DNA of 64,000 nucleotides from JAOUJD01 sp963841815 (GTDB taxonomy: Bacteria; Pseudomonadota; Gammaproteobacteria; Burkholderiales; Burkholderiaceae_F), in contig CAWJEE010000027.1 in the NCBI GenBank assembly GCA_963841815.1, positions 372,001 through 436,000 of the forward strand. The letters run 5' to 3'. The translations under genes and the position numbers were made by a program. Every line of letters begins with the position of its first letter. Position 1 is the stretch's first letter. The notes beneath the pieces were generated by a model. That model searched no databases and was not told where the DNA came from. It was given only the letters and a program-made list of their open reading frames with translations. Positions 17,753-26,477 of the stretch are shown here, in pieces.

Positions 17753-18577
17753 ATGTCGACCATTCCTTCCCGGAAACAAGCGGAGCGGGGCGCGAACGCC
17801 GCAGGCCGATTCGCCCTGCCCCTCGGCGCGTGGGGACGAGACAGGGCGTTGCAAGCGGCGTCCCTTCTAGTCGGCCTCGCCCTCTGGGAAGCCATCGCGA
17901 GCCAGCTTTCGACGTTTGTCCTCCCGCCACCGAGCAACGTTCTCGCGAAGTTTTTCGACCTTGCATTCACTACCCAGTTGCTGGCGGCGCTCGGCAATGC
18001 GCTACAGCATATGGCGCTCGGCTTTGGGCTGGCGCTGCTAGTGGCCATACCGCTCGGGATCCTCATGGGCCGGATTCCCTGGGTCAATGCCATGCTGGAC
18101 CCCGTCGTTACCGTGCTGTACGCGATACCGACCATCGCGTTCGTTCCTTTCTTCATCATCTGGTTCGGACTCTTCTTTCCGTCCCGAGTCGCGTTGGTAT
18201 TCGCGATGGCGGTCATCGACATGCTCATCGTCGTCGTCGCGGGCGCACGGGATCTCCGTCCGGAGATGCTTAGCGCCGGGCGGTCCTTTGGCGCAACCCG
18301 ATTTCAGCTGGCAACCAAAGTGATGCTGCCGGCGATGATGCCTTTTCTCCTGACAGCGGGCCGGATCGGCCTGGCGCGTGCGATCAATGGAATGATCACC
18401 GCCGAGCTCTTCTTCGCGGCAGTCAATCTCGGCGCGCTCATGAAGACGTCGTCCCGGACATTCGACTCCGCGGGGTTGCTGACGGTCATCGTTCTGATCG
18501 CCCTCGTCGGACTCCTTGGGCAGTACCTGATCGGCCTGCTCGAGTCGCGACTCCTGCACTGGAAGCTCCGGAAATGA
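17753..18577 (+). CDS. ABC transporter permease (NitT/TauT family), subunit 1
   Basis: 274 residues, with about six membrane spans. The cytoplasmic coupling loop with ARDLRPEMLSAGRSFGATRFQL near residue 165-185 is the EAA motif of SsuC/TauC-type permeases. The start ATG is 24 bases after the DUF4387 stop. Its end overlaps the next permease gene by 4 bases (ATGA). Confidence 0.9.
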   Translation: MSTIPSRKQAERGANAAGRFALPLGAWGRDRALQAASLLVGLALWEAIASQLSTFVLPPPSNVLAKFFDLAFTTQLLAALGNALQHMALGFGLALLVAIPLGILMGRIPWVNAMLDPVVTVLYAIPTIAFVPFFIIWFGLFFPSRVALVFAMAVIDMLIVVVAGARDLRPEMLSAGRSFGATRFQLATKVMLPAMMPFLLTAGRIGLARAINGMITAELFFAAVNLGALMKTSSRTFDSAGLLTVIVLIALVGLLGQYLIGLLESRLLHWKLRK

Positions 18578-19341
18578 CTTTGCAACGCGGTTCCACTCGC
18601 GCTCTCAACGTCGCTGGCGTCCTGCTCTTCTTGTGCGCATGGGAACTCGGAGGACGCTGGCTGGGCGCAAATAAACTTGCGCCTCCGAGCCTGGTCGTGC
18701 CCGCCTTCATCGACTTGCTCCGCCAAGGCGAGATGGTCAGGGAGCTGGCCGCTTCGGTGCGCCAGATGTTAGCGGGCTTCGGTCTGGCCTGTGCCGTCGG
18801 CATGCCACTCGGAATCGCGATGGGGCGCGTACGCGCCGTGGATCTGGCGGCGACGCCATGGGTCAGCATGTTCGTGGTGACTTCGGTCGCGTCACTTGTG
18901 CCTCTGTTCATTCTCCTATTCGGTACAGGGTTTGCCTTTCGCGTCGCCGTCGTCTTCATTGCCTCAGTCTGGTACATCGTTCTGACGACCTATAACGGCG
19001 CGAGGACCATCGATCCGGGGCTCATCGCGGTCGCCCGGTCGTTTGGCGCATCGCCATTCCAAACGAGCGCGAAGGTGGTCCTGCCCGCGCTTTACCCCTA
19101 TCTCTTCGCCGGCGCGCGCATCGGCCTCATCCATGCCATCCGGGCGATGGTGCTGGCGGAGATGTTCGTGATTCTTGGCTTCGGCGGGCTCGTTCACCAG
19201 ACAGGCCTGCAGGCGGACACTGCCCCGCTCATCAGCCTGCTCATCGCACTCATGATCCTTAGCGTCGGTGCAACCTGGTTGTTGAGAGTCTTCGGCGAGT
19301 TTGTGTCACCCGGTTACGAACAGCGACTCAAAGGCAGTTGA
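18574..19341 (+). CDS. ABC transporter permease (NitT/TauT family), subunit 2
   Basis: 255 residues, also about six membrane spans, with the EAA-type loop GLIAVARSFGASPFQTSAKV near residue 150-168. It is clearly different from the preceding permease, so this importer probably uses a heterodimer where SsuC and TauC systems use a homodimer. Translation is coupled to subunit 1 through an ATGA overlap. Confidence 0.9.
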   Translation: MTLQRGSTRALNVAGVLLFLCAWELGGRWLGANKLAPPSLVVPAFIDLLRQGEMVRELAASVRQMLAGFGLACAVGMPLGIAMGRVRAVDLAATPWVSMFVVTSVASLVPLFILLFGTGFAFRVAVVFIASVWYIVLTTYNGARTIDPGLIAVARSFGASPFQTSAKVVLPALYPYLFAGARIGLIHAIRAMVLAEMFVILGFGGLVHQTGLQADTAPLISLLIALMILSVGATWLLRVFGEFVSPGYEQRLKGS

Positions 19342-19392
19342 TGTTGGTGTACCAAGACCCGATTCCATCCCAAAAAGCACGAGGAGACAGCA

Positions 19393-20418
19393 ATGCCCAT
19401 TACACGCAGACAAATGCTTGGTATCACAACGGCGACAGTGGGCTTCGCCATGGCTCCGCACCGAGTTTTCGGCCAGGCAAAGCGTTCGCTGAACGTGAAT
19501 ATTCTCGGAAATTCGCTCGCGATCCACGTTGCCTCCGTGGCCACCCTCAATGACGGCCTACCGGCCCTCGGCTACGCGCCGCCGAAAGTCTCTCGCATCG
19601 ATTCGATGCAGGTGAGCACCCAAGCGCTCATCGGAAAGTCGGCCGACCTCGGCGACATCGACATTTCGTCAGCGCTTCAGGCCTCGGTCGCGGGCGCTGA
19701 TCTGCGTGTCATCGGCCTCGTCTACGCCAACAGCACTTTGGTCTGGGTTGTGAACACTGACGTGATCAAGGACTTCTCCGACTTTGCGAAGCCCGGCGTC
19801 GTGGCTGCGGTGAACTCGAAGGGCGATTTCATCCACGCGATGCTGAACGGCGCGCTCAGCAAGAGAAACGTCGACCCAAACAAAGTGCAACTGGTCGAAA
19901 TCGGCGGATCCGCGGGCCGGGTACAGGCGCTACTTGCCAACCGCGTCCACGCGGTCCCAGCGCACATCGACCAGACGCCGGGAATACTGAGCAAGGGCAA
20001 CTTTAAAATCATGATTCGGCCCTGGGAGGAGTACAAGGTCTTCATCGCCGAGTGCTGGGTGACGACCGGAGAGTGGCTCAAGAATCCCGACAATCAGCGC
20101 GCTGCGGTCGACCTGCAGAAGGCGTCCATTACGGCGTTCCGCCGGTGCAATCGAGAACTGCCCTACTTTGCATCGATCTACCGGAAGTACTCGACCATCA
20201 AGGGCGCCGCTGAGAAGACGGATGAAGAGCTGAAGCCACTGTGGGAAACGCTGTCCACGACGGTACGGGCCTGGCCCGATGACGGCATGTTCAAGCGGGA
20301 GTACTTCGCCGATCTGCTGCCCGTCTACAAGACCGTCGGCGGCTTCCCGCGCGACCCGAACCTCAACGTTGTCGTCGATACGAGCTACACAGAGCGCGCA
20401 CTCAAGGAACTGGGCTAA
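19393..20418 (+). CDS. NMT1/TauA-like substrate-binding protein
   Basis: 341 residues. The N-terminus PITRRQMLGITTATVGFAM resembles a Tat signal (twin Arg followed by a hydrophobic stretch), probably cleaved after about residue 29. The body has the SsuA/THI5-like pattern: DSMQVSTQALIGKSADLGDIDISSA, GSAGRVQALLANRVHAV. A ribosome site GAGGAG precedes the ATG. It delivers an unknown ligand to the two permeases; Tat export would imply folding before export, which is unusual for this class. Confidence 0.85.
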   Translation: MPITRRQMLGITTATVGFAMAPHRVFGQAKRSLNVNILGNSLAIHVASVATLNDGLPALGYAPPKVSRIDSMQVSTQALIGKSADLGDIDISSALQASVAGADLRVIGLVYANSTLVWVVNTDVIKDFSDFAKPGVVAAVNSKGDFIHAMLNGALSKRNVDPNKVQLVEIGGSAGRVQALLANRVHAVPAHIDQTPGILSKGNFKIMIRPWEEYKVFIAECWVTTGEWLKNPDNQRAAVDLQKASITAFRRCNRELPYFASIYRKYSTIKGAAEKTDEELKPLWETLSTTVRAWPDDGMFKREYFADLLPVYKTVGGFPRDPNLNVVVDTSYTERALKELG

Positions 20419-21189
20419 ATGGCGGCGAAGCTCGAGGTTCGGAACGTTAGAAAGAGTTTTCGACATAACGGCTCTTCGCTGACCGTTCTCGATGACCTCT
20501 CCCTGACTGTCGAAGATCTCGAATTCATCGTACTGCTCGGTCCATCGGGATGCGGCAAGTCGACCCTCTTGCGCATAATCGACGGGATCGAGACGTGCGA
20601 TACCGGCTCCGTCATCTTGAACGGCCGGGACGTGACAGGCAGACCGGGAGAGGGTCGCGGGATGGTGTTCCAGGCTTCCGAGCTCTTTCCGTGGCGCACC
20701 GTCCTGCAGAACGTGGAGTTCGGCCTGGAGATCGCTGGCGTCAAGAGAGAGGAAAGGCGCGCAACCGCTCAACACTACGTTTCTCTCGTAGGACTTGCTC
20801 AATTTGAGAACTCGTACCCCCACCAGCTGAGCGGCGGGATGCAACAGCGGGTTGGCATCGCGAGAGCGCTGGCGATCAAACCGCAGCTTCTTCTGATGGA
20901 CGAGCCTTACGGTGCCCTTGATGTAATGACACGCGATCTAATGCAGGTCGAGCTCCTGAGGATTTGGGAGATCGAGCGCAAGACCGTGCTGTTCGTGACG
21001 CATTCAATCGAGGAGGCTATTTTTCTTGCGGACCGTATCGTTTCGATGACCCCAAGGCCCGGCGCCATCGATCGAATCATCACTGTTCCCTTCGGTCGAC
21101 CGCGCACGGAAGAGCTGAAAGCAAGCCCCGAGTTTCAGGCATTGAGGCGCGACATTTGGAATTCGCTGAAAGTCACTGCGCATGTTTGA
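20419..21189 (+). CDS. ABC transporter ATP-binding protein (SsuB/TauB type)
   Basis: 256 residues starting immediately after the binding-protein stop. Walker A is GPSGCGKSTLLRII near residue 40, the Q-loop VFQASELFPW near 84, the signature LSGGMQQRVGIARAL near 136 and Walker B LLLMDEPYGALD near 156, followed by the H-loop FVTHSIEEA. It energises the two-permease importer. The 197 bases after it, up to AtuA-like copy 3, show no terminator I can support. Confidence 0.92.
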   Translation: MAAKLEVRNVRKSFRHNGSSLTVLDDLSLTVEDLEFIVLLGPSGCGKSTLLRIIDGIETCDTGSVILNGRDVTGRPGEGRGMVFQASELFPWRTVLQNVEFGLEIAGVKREERRATAQHYVSLVGLAQFENSYPHQLSGGMQQRVGIARALAIKPQLLLMDEPYGALDVMTRDLMQVELLRIWEIERKTVLFVTHSIEEAIFLADRIVSMTPRPGAIDRIITVPFGRPRTEELKASPEFQALRRDIWNSLKVTAHV

Positions 21190-21386
21190 AATTGTTCAGC
21201 ACGGACTCTCCTGAGGCAGGCGCATCTGACCTGACGACCACCATTCCTTTAAGGGGACTGCCATCGAGGGCACGCCGCCGCCGAATCGCTGCGCCAAGGC
21301 GGGACGTCAAGCGGTGACGACGTCGATTCTTCTCTCCGCTCTTTGATCGACGATGCTGCCGACGCAGGCAATGTAGAGGTGAAAGC

Positions 21387-22760
21387 ATGACCGAGGTCAG
21401 AGTGTTGTCAGCGTCCGGGCAGATCGGTTCGGGCTTCCTGGAGTCATCCTTCCAGCGAGGTATTTCGCTCAACCCCCACGTCATAGCGTGCGACGGCGGT
21501 TCAACCGACGCCGGCCCGGTTCACCTTGGGAGCGGCAAGCCCCACTTCTCCCGCGAGGGGACGAAGCGCGATCTACGGTTGATGATGAAAGGTCGCGATC
21601 AGCTGAAGGTCCCTCTGATCGTCGGTTCCTGCGGCTTTGGCGGCGGAGATGACGGCGTTGCCTGGATGCGTGACATCGCGCTTGAGATCGCGAGGGAGGA
21701 AGGGCTTAGCTTCCGGCTGGCATTGGTACGGAGCGAGCAGGACAAGGAGTACCTCAAGCGCAGGCTTCGCGAGGGCCGCATCCTGCCGCTCAATCCCGCT
21801 CCGGCAATCAGCGAGGAAGTGATCGACAGGAGCACCCACATCGTCGGCATGATGGGACATGAACCACTCGCCGACGCCATCACCAACGGCGCGGAGGTCG
21901 TCCTGGCCGGTCGCGCCTCAGACACCGCGTTGTTCTCCACCGTGCCCCTGATGATGGGCGCGGGCGCTGGACCGGCGTGGCACGCCGCAAAGATTCTTGA
22001 ATGTGGCACCGCCTGCGTGGTTCAGCGGAAGCGGCCGGACAGCCTCATGGCCTGGGTCCGCACCGACCACTTCGACATAGAACCAATGGACATGGACGTC
22101 CGTTGTAGCACGCAGAGTGTCGCTTCTCACACGCTCTATGAAAATGCCGATCCATTTCTGATTACAGAGCCGAACGGCACCATCGATTCCTACCAGTCGC
22201 GATATGAAGCGCTGAACGACCGTTCGGTGCGGGTCCACAACTCAAAGTTTCGTCCAGCTGAGCGGGTGACCATCAAACTGGAAGGCGCCGAGCACGCTGG
22301 CTACCAGGCAATCATCATCGGGGGCGTGCGCGAGCCTTTCATCTTGCGGCAGCTCGATTCATGGCTCGCCGCGATGCAAGAGAAGTTCTTCGCGCGTGTG
22401 CAGGAGATGTTCAATGGGCGCCTCGGCCGCGGCGACTACGACATCCATGTACGTGTGTACGGCCGCGACGGAGTGATGGGAAAACTGGAACCTTACGCAG
22501 ACCGCCTGGGACACGAAGTAGCGCTGCTTTTCACAATTACGACGGCAGAAGAGTCGGCGACGGATGCCATTGCAAAGACTTTCGCACACTTTGCATTGCA
22601 CTACCCCATACCGGAGTGGCGCGGGTTGATCAGCGGGATCGCCTTTCCGATGGCCCCTGCGCACGTAAACCGCGGCCCCGTCTACCGCTTCACTCTAAAC
22701 CACGTCGTCGTGCCAGATGACCCGCTCGAAATGTTCCGCACGGAATTCTTGGAGGTGTGA
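21387..22760 (+). CDS. AtuA-like (DUF1446) protein, copy 3
   Basis: 457 residues from ATG preceded by AGAGGTGA. Landmarks: CDGGSTDAGPVHLGSGK at residues 32-48, VGSCGFGGGDDGV near 76, AGRASDTALF near 173, HVRVYGRDGVM near 355 and NHVVVPDDPLEMF at the C-terminus, which matches NHVVEVDDPCSMF of copy 2. It lies on the far side of the importer from copy 2 with the same orientation and the same DUF4387 follower. The two could act on successive intermediates or on related substrates of the same importer. Confidence 0.88.
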   Translation: MTEVRVLSASGQIGSGFLESSFQRGISLNPHVIACDGGSTDAGPVHLGSGKPHFSREGTKRDLRLMMKGRDQLKVPLIVGSCGFGGGDDGVAWMRDIALEIAREEGLSFRLALVRSEQDKEYLKRRLREGRILPLNPAPAISEEVIDRSTHIVGMMGHEPLADAITNGAEVVLAGRASDTALFSTVPLMMGAGAGPAWHAAKILECGTACVVQRKRPDSLMAWVRTDHFDIEPMDMDVRCSTQSVASHTLYENADPFLITEPNGTIDSYQSRYEALNDRSVRVHNSKFRPAERVTIKLEGAEHAGYQAIIIGGVREPFILRQLDSWLAAMQEKFFARVQEMFNGRLGRGDYDIHVRVYGRDGVMGKLEPYADRLGHEVALLFTITTAEESATDAIAKTFAHFALHYPIPEWRGLISGIAFPMAPAHVNRGPVYRFTLNHVVVPDDPLEMFRTEFLEV

Positions 22761-22762
22761 AG

Positions 22763-23074
22763 ATGGCGAAGCTAGGCGACCTCGCACAGCTCATTCGGTC
22801 CAAGAACGCAGGGGCGTTCACGTTGACGTTTGATGTGATGTTCGATACCGACGAGGCATATGCGAAGGTTCGAGCGTCGAAGGTACTCAACAAGAAGGCC
22901 TTTGCGGCCATGTATCGCGTGCCCGAAGAAGAAGTCAGGTTCTTCGAGCATGACGCCGCAAAGGCCATCAAGATATCCATTCCGCGGCCCTATGTGCAGA
23001 GCTCCCGAGAAGACGGCGATGCTTACGGAGGCCAGCAGCACGCCCCACTGGTTGACCTTGAGATACCCGACTAG
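22763..23074 (+). CDS. DUF4387 family protein, copy 3
   Basis: 103 residues, starting MAKLGDLAQLIRSKNAGAF and ending DGDAYGGQQHAPLVDLEIPD. ATG at 22763 is preferred to a GTG two codons earlier because GGAGG at 22751-22755 is correctly spaced for it. The core GPF is GAF here. It starts 2 bases after the AtuA-like copy 3 stop. Confidence 0.88.
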   Translation: MAKLGDLAQLIRSKNAGAFTLTFDVMFDTDEAYAKVRASKVLNKKAFAAMYRVPEEEVRFFEHDAAKAIKISIPRPYVQSSREDGDAYGGQQHAPLVDLEIPD

Positions 23075-23158
23075 CGATTCAACGATCCAGTCCTTCTCTC
23101 GTGGGTCTTGAGGCTCGTCCCGCGCTTGCCAACAACCGCCGCGCCCACTGGAGGAGCG

Positions 23159-23452
23159 ATGTACGTGGTGATCGTTGAGTTCGACATCCGACCGGAGCAG
23201 TTCAGCGCTTTTCTGCCGCTAATGATCGAAAACGCACGGGCATCCCGCCAGTTGGAGCCCGGCTGCCGGCAGTTTGATGTCTGCACCGACCCATCGCGAC
23301 CGAACAACGTCCTTCTTTACGAGGTCTACGATGATCGGCCCGCATTCGATGATCATCGGGCCAGTGATCACTTCAAGCGCTTCGATCGCGCCGTGCAGGC
23401 GATGCTTGTGAAGAAGACGGTTCGGACGATGCAACGCATCGAGCCAACCTAA
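23159..23452 (+). CDS. antibiotic biosynthesis monooxygenase (ABM) domain protein
   Basis: 97 residues from MYVVIVEFDIRPEQF, with GGAGG directly upstream. ABM features are PEQFSAFLPLMIENARASRQLEPGC, then QFDVCTD and LLYEVYDDRPAFDDH with DHF at the end. These small dimeric alpha-beta proteins include YgiN-like quinol monooxygenases and many uncharacterised members that act on reactive catabolic intermediates without a cofactor. Its position just after AtuA/DUF4387 copy 3 suggests membership of the same transcript. Confidence 0.88.
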   Translation: MYVVIVEFDIRPEQFSAFLPLMIENARASRQLEPGCRQFDVCTDPSRPNNVLLYEVYDDRPAFDDHRASDHFKRFDRAVQAMLVKKTVRTMQRIEPT

Positions 23453-23460
23453 AACCGTCT

Positions 23461-24486
23461 TCAGTCCGCTGTTCGCGGCAGTCGCCCGGTGACCGGGTAA
23501 GCCGGATCCGTATACCCAGGCGTCGAGGCGTGTCCAGCGGGAACGAGGCTGCTCACAAAGTCCTCGTCTTCCTTCGCAAAGACAACGTTCAGCGCAGCCA
23601 GGTACTGCTGCCATTGGTCGAAAGTGCGCGGACCAGCAATGAGCCCATGCACCGCTCGATTGTTCCAGATCCAGCCGAGCGCCAGCTGTTGGATGGTCAT
23701 CCCGCGCCGGGTCGCATACTCCGACATGCGCTGCGCAAGCTCCATCGATTCGGAGCGAAGCTCTGTTTCAAGCAGCCGCTTGTCGCCGCGCGCGGCGCGG
23801 GTCCCATCCGGAATGGAAGCGCCAGGAAGGTACTTGCCGCTCAGGACGCCGCGGGCGAGTGGGCTGTAGACAACGGCCGCGAGCCCGTAGTGAGCGCAGC
23901 AGGGCAACAGCTCCGTCTCGATACCGCGCGTCATCGCGCTATACGGTGGTTGACAGACAATCGGCTGTGGAACGCCCATCGTGCGACAAGCTTCCACTAT
24001 CCGGGCGACCCTCCATGCGCGGAAGTTTGAGACGCCAAAGTAATGCACGCGGCCGCGGTCGATTAGTGTGGCAAGCGTAGAAACCGTCTCCTCAACCGGT
24101 ACCGTCTCGTCGTCACGGTGCAGATACAGAATGTCGATCCAGTCTGTACGCAGCCGGCCGAGGCTTGCATCAACAGCCTTTAGCAAATGGCGACGAGAAA
24201 GGCCCCGATCGTTTGGGCCGTCGCCGGTTGGATTCGCCGCTTTTGTGGCGAGGATCCATCGGTCACGGTCGCCAGCGATCAGGTCGCCGACCATCCGCTC
24301 GGACTCGCCTGATGCATAGACATCGGCGGTATCGATCGCATTTATGCCCGCAGCTCGCGCCGCCTCAACCATGCGCTGCGCCTCCGCAGTACCGGTCTGA
24401 TTGCCAAACATCATGGTTCCGAGCCACAGGCGCGACGTCTTCAAGCCGCTCGCGCCAAGGACCGGGTAATGCGGGGTCGAGTTCAT
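23461..24486 (-). CDS. aldo/keto reductase
   Basis: About 341 residues. The opening HYPVLGASGLKTSRLWLGTMMFG, the catalytic-site DTADVYASGESE near residue 55 and ATKAANPTGDGPNDRGLSR near 80 are typical of AKR proteins of the Tas/YajO/MocA-like group. Cofactor-loop residues are expected in the GLIAGPRTFDQW block near residue 300. ATG at 24486 is favoured over GTG at 24492. It converges with the ABM gene, with 8 bases between the stops, so it is transcribed independently. Confidence 0.88.
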   Translation of the reverse strand: MNSTPHYPVLGASGLKTSRLWLGTMMFGNQTGTAEAQRMVEAARAAGINAIDTADVYASGESERMVGDLIAGDRDRWILATKAANPTGDGPNDRGLSRRHLLKAVDASLGRLRTDWIDILYLHRDDETVPVEETVSTLATLIDRGRVHYFGVSNFRAWRVARIVEACRTMGVPQPIVCQPPYSAMTRGIETELLPCCAHYGLAAVVYSPLARGVLSGKYLPGASIPDGTRAARGDKRLLETELRSESMELAQRMSEYATRRGMTIQQLALGWIWNNRAVHGLIAGPRTFDQWQQYLAALNVVFAKEDEDFVSSLVPAGHASTPGYTDPAYPVTGRLPRTAD

Positions 24487-24797
24487 TCCCACCTACACCA
24501 GAAATTGCGTTGTGCCTGAAAGCGTATCCGAACAAAGACGGGCTGCAACCGTTTGCTCGCGCTCAAGACATTGCAGTGGCAGCGGCCACCCTTAGAGCGC
24601 TTCAGTGAGCTCGACTTGACCGAGCGACGGCGAACTAAGACCAGAGGACGTTCGGTGTCGTGCGAGCCCCGGGCCGGGCTCAAGAGGGCCGCAATTTGGA
24701 GGATTGCGGCTATGCACCGCTCAGTATGGTCAACGACTAGGGCTGTCGGTTCGCAGCGCCGCGACGGGCGCCGACCGCTTGCGCCCTCGAAGGGGCC
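24487..24797. other. intergenic region with no supported gene
   Basis: About 310 bases between the divergent aldo/keto reductase and the small membrane protein gene. I see no convincing ORF, RNA or long inverted repeat. It should contain both divergent promoters, but no clear -35/-10 pair stands out. Confidence 0.5.
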
Positions 24798-25217
24798 ATG
24801 CACATGTCGGAGTACCTCAGACCCTGGAAGCTGTTCAGCCTTGCCTGTGGCATCGCGCTGCTGATCGCCGGCGCCTTCTACTACGAGGCTCCTGATTGGG
24901 ATGTTCCGATCAGCTTGATCATGGCGTTGTTGACGTACCTGACCGCGCCCTGGTCGATGCGCGTCATTCTCGAGCGCCAGTGGAAGAAGTGGCCAGCCAT
25001 GCTGTTCGCGACCTGGTTCACCGTCGACGGTTCCTACTGGCTCTACTGGCGCTTCAAGGACCCGGTGGCCCTCGAGATGATGCGCGAGGCGAACTTTCCC
25101 GCTTCGCTCTCCCTGTACTTGATCTGCGGCGTCATCTGGCTATGGCGGGGCAGCCTGTCTGAGCTGCCTTCAGAGACGATGCGAGTGGTTCGCGGGTCGG
25201 AGGCTCAGCCCTCATAG
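24798..25217 (+). CDS. small four-helix membrane protein, unknown function
   Basis: 139 residues. Four hydrophobic segments are visible: about residues 12-30 (LFSLACGIALLIAGAF), 36-58, 67-85 (MLFATWFTVDGSYWLYW) and 100-117 (LSLYLICGVIWLW), with a charged RQWKKWP loop. No family recognised. It is followed 12 bases later by another small membrane-anchored protein. The two are isolated from the flanking catabolic operons. Confidence 0.65.
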   Translation: MHMSEYLRPWKLFSLACGIALLIAGAFYYEAPDWDVPISLIMALLTYLTAPWSMRVILERQWKKWPAMLFATWFTVDGSYWLYWRFKDPVALEMMREANFPASLSLYLICGVIWLWRGSLSELPSETMRVVRGSEAQPS

Positions 25218-25229
25218 GGTGGAAACAGG

Positions 25230-25547
25230 ATGCTGACTCACGTCCCTCGCCGCATTGCTGTTGCGCTCGCAAGGATCGGCGTCTTGTTCGTCATCCTGTT
25301 TTGCCTGTCCATGGTCTGGTCGTGGTGGGAAGTGCGGCAGATACGCTCGCTCTGTGACTCCGTGGTTCCAGGCACGCCGATATCGGTTCTACCCGATCTC
25401 ACGGAGAAGTTCGGCTTCCGCCGCCTCGGAAGGCCCGACGACGCGCAAGTCTTCCTCGTGCCAACCTACACGGCGCTAGGCTTGTTTACGTGCGTCATCC
25501 GCCACGATGGGGCGTCGGTGGTTTCCGCGAATCTTGACGAGTCATAA
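25230..25547 (+). CDS. small single-span membrane protein, unknown function
   Basis: 105 residues with one N-terminal membrane segment (about residues 9-32, IAVALARIGVLFVILFCL) and a soluble tail containing SLCDSVVPGTPISVLPDL and LGRPDDAQVFLVP. The ATG has AAACAGG upstream. The segment around the single Cys after the helix could tether it to the membrane face. No family recognised; probably co-transcribed with the preceding gene. Confidence 0.6.
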   Translation: MLTHVPRRIAVALARIGVLFVILFCLSMVWSWWEVRQIRSLCDSVVPGTPISVLPDLTEKFGFRRLGRPDDAQVFLVPTYTALGLFTCVIRHDGASVVSANLDES

Positions 25548-25622
25548 GGACCTCGCCGACTCGCCGCCACTGGCCGAGTCTTGGCCGAATGCCGACTGTT
25601 GACGAGACTGAGGACGTATCGC

Positions 25623-26366
25623 CTAACGCTTTAGCAAGTCGGCAATCTGCAAAGCAAGACCGGCGGTTACTGACGCCATCTCATTCACTTCATCCTTCTC
25701 GAACTGGCCCTGGAACAGGGTATTCGCAACACAGTACTTCACAGCGCCGCGCCGATCCAGGACAGGCGCTGCGATGGTGGTGAGGCCGCGCATGAAGTCG
25801 CCGTCGTCGATCGCCCATCCCGAACGCCGCGCCGCAGCAACTTCCCTCTTGTATCTAGCAAACGACGGAGCTCGTTCCCAACGCAATTGCGCAAAGCCCT
25901 CCTTCAGTTGCTCCTCACTGAGGGTCGAATGCGCGGCGACGCATCGGCCGATGGCGCCGATGAGCATCGGGAGCCGCTGACCGAGCGTCATGTGCAGGCG
26001 GGTGGCCAGGTCGCTGTCGGCCGAGGCCACCAGCACGAGCCTCTTGTTCTCCGTCAGTCGCCACAGCCCGCTCGCAATCCGGAAGCGTGACGCGAGTTCC
26101 TGCATGAGCGGCAGCACTGACCGGACGACGGGGTCTTCGCCCTCCCCTCGGCGCGCGAGCCGTGCGAGTTCGGGGCCGATCGAATATGTCTTCAGCGCCG
26201 GATCGAAGCTCAGGAAATCTTCTTGCGATAGCGTCCTGAGCAGGTTGAAGCACGAACTGGGGCTGATTCCGAGTTGCCGCGCGATCGCAGTAACGCCCTC
26301 CGGATGGCGAGCGTCGGCCAGATGGCGAAGGATCTTCAATGCTTGGACAACGGAACCGACGAGCAT
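25623..26366 (-). CDS. IclR-family transcriptional regulator
   Basis: 247 residues from MLVGSVVQALKIL. The winged HTH is at about residues 8-65 (EGVTAIARQLGISPSSCFNLL, then LSFDPALKTYSIGPEL) and the IclR effector domain follows (GAIGRCVAAHSTLSEEQL, GWAIDDGDFMRGLTTIAAPV). Upstream in-frame GTG/ATG codons exist, but AAGGGAGGGG lies 2 bases before this ATG. It is divergent from the beta-oxidation-like operon starting at 26478 and the inverted repeat at 26400-26415 lies between, so it is the probable regulator of that operon. Confidence 0.9.
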   Translation of the reverse strand: MLVGSVVQALKILRHLADARHPEGVTAIARQLGISPSSCFNLLRTLSQEDFLSFDPALKTYSIGPELARLARRGEGEDPVVRSVLPLMQELASRFRIASGLWRLTENKRLVLVASADSDLATRLHMTLGQRLPMLIGAIGRCVAAHSTLSEEQLKEGFAQLRWERAPSFARYKREVAAARRSGWAIDDGDFMRGLTTIAAPVLDRRGAVKYCVANTLFQGQFEKDEVNEMASVTAGLALQIADLLKR

Positions 26367-26399
26367 GGCCCCTCCCTTTCCGCGCATCGTACCTCGCAT

Positions 26400-26458
26400 A
26401 TTCACCTATGTGAATGATAATTCTTGTTGTTGAATCTTTCGCTTGGGCTCCCTACACT
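26400..26458 (+). promoter_or_regulatory. promoter and IclR-type operator of the SDR-MaoC-thiolase operon
   Basis: ATTCAC-CTAT-GTGAAT at 26400-26415 is a perfect inverted repeat. Downstream, TTGAAT (26430-26435) and TACACT (26453-26458) are separated by exactly 17 bases, a good sigma70 promoter. AGGAGG at 26465-26470 precedes the SDR ATG at 26478, so the leader would be very short. The operator lies just upstream of the -35 box, compatible with activation by IclR. Confidence 0.6.
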
Positions 26459-26477
26459 CGGCGCAGGAGGACGAACC

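Noticed and set aside
26424..26477. Earlier start for the SDR at 26424
   Set aside because: It falls on the promoter; ATG at 26478 has AGGAGG at the right spacing.
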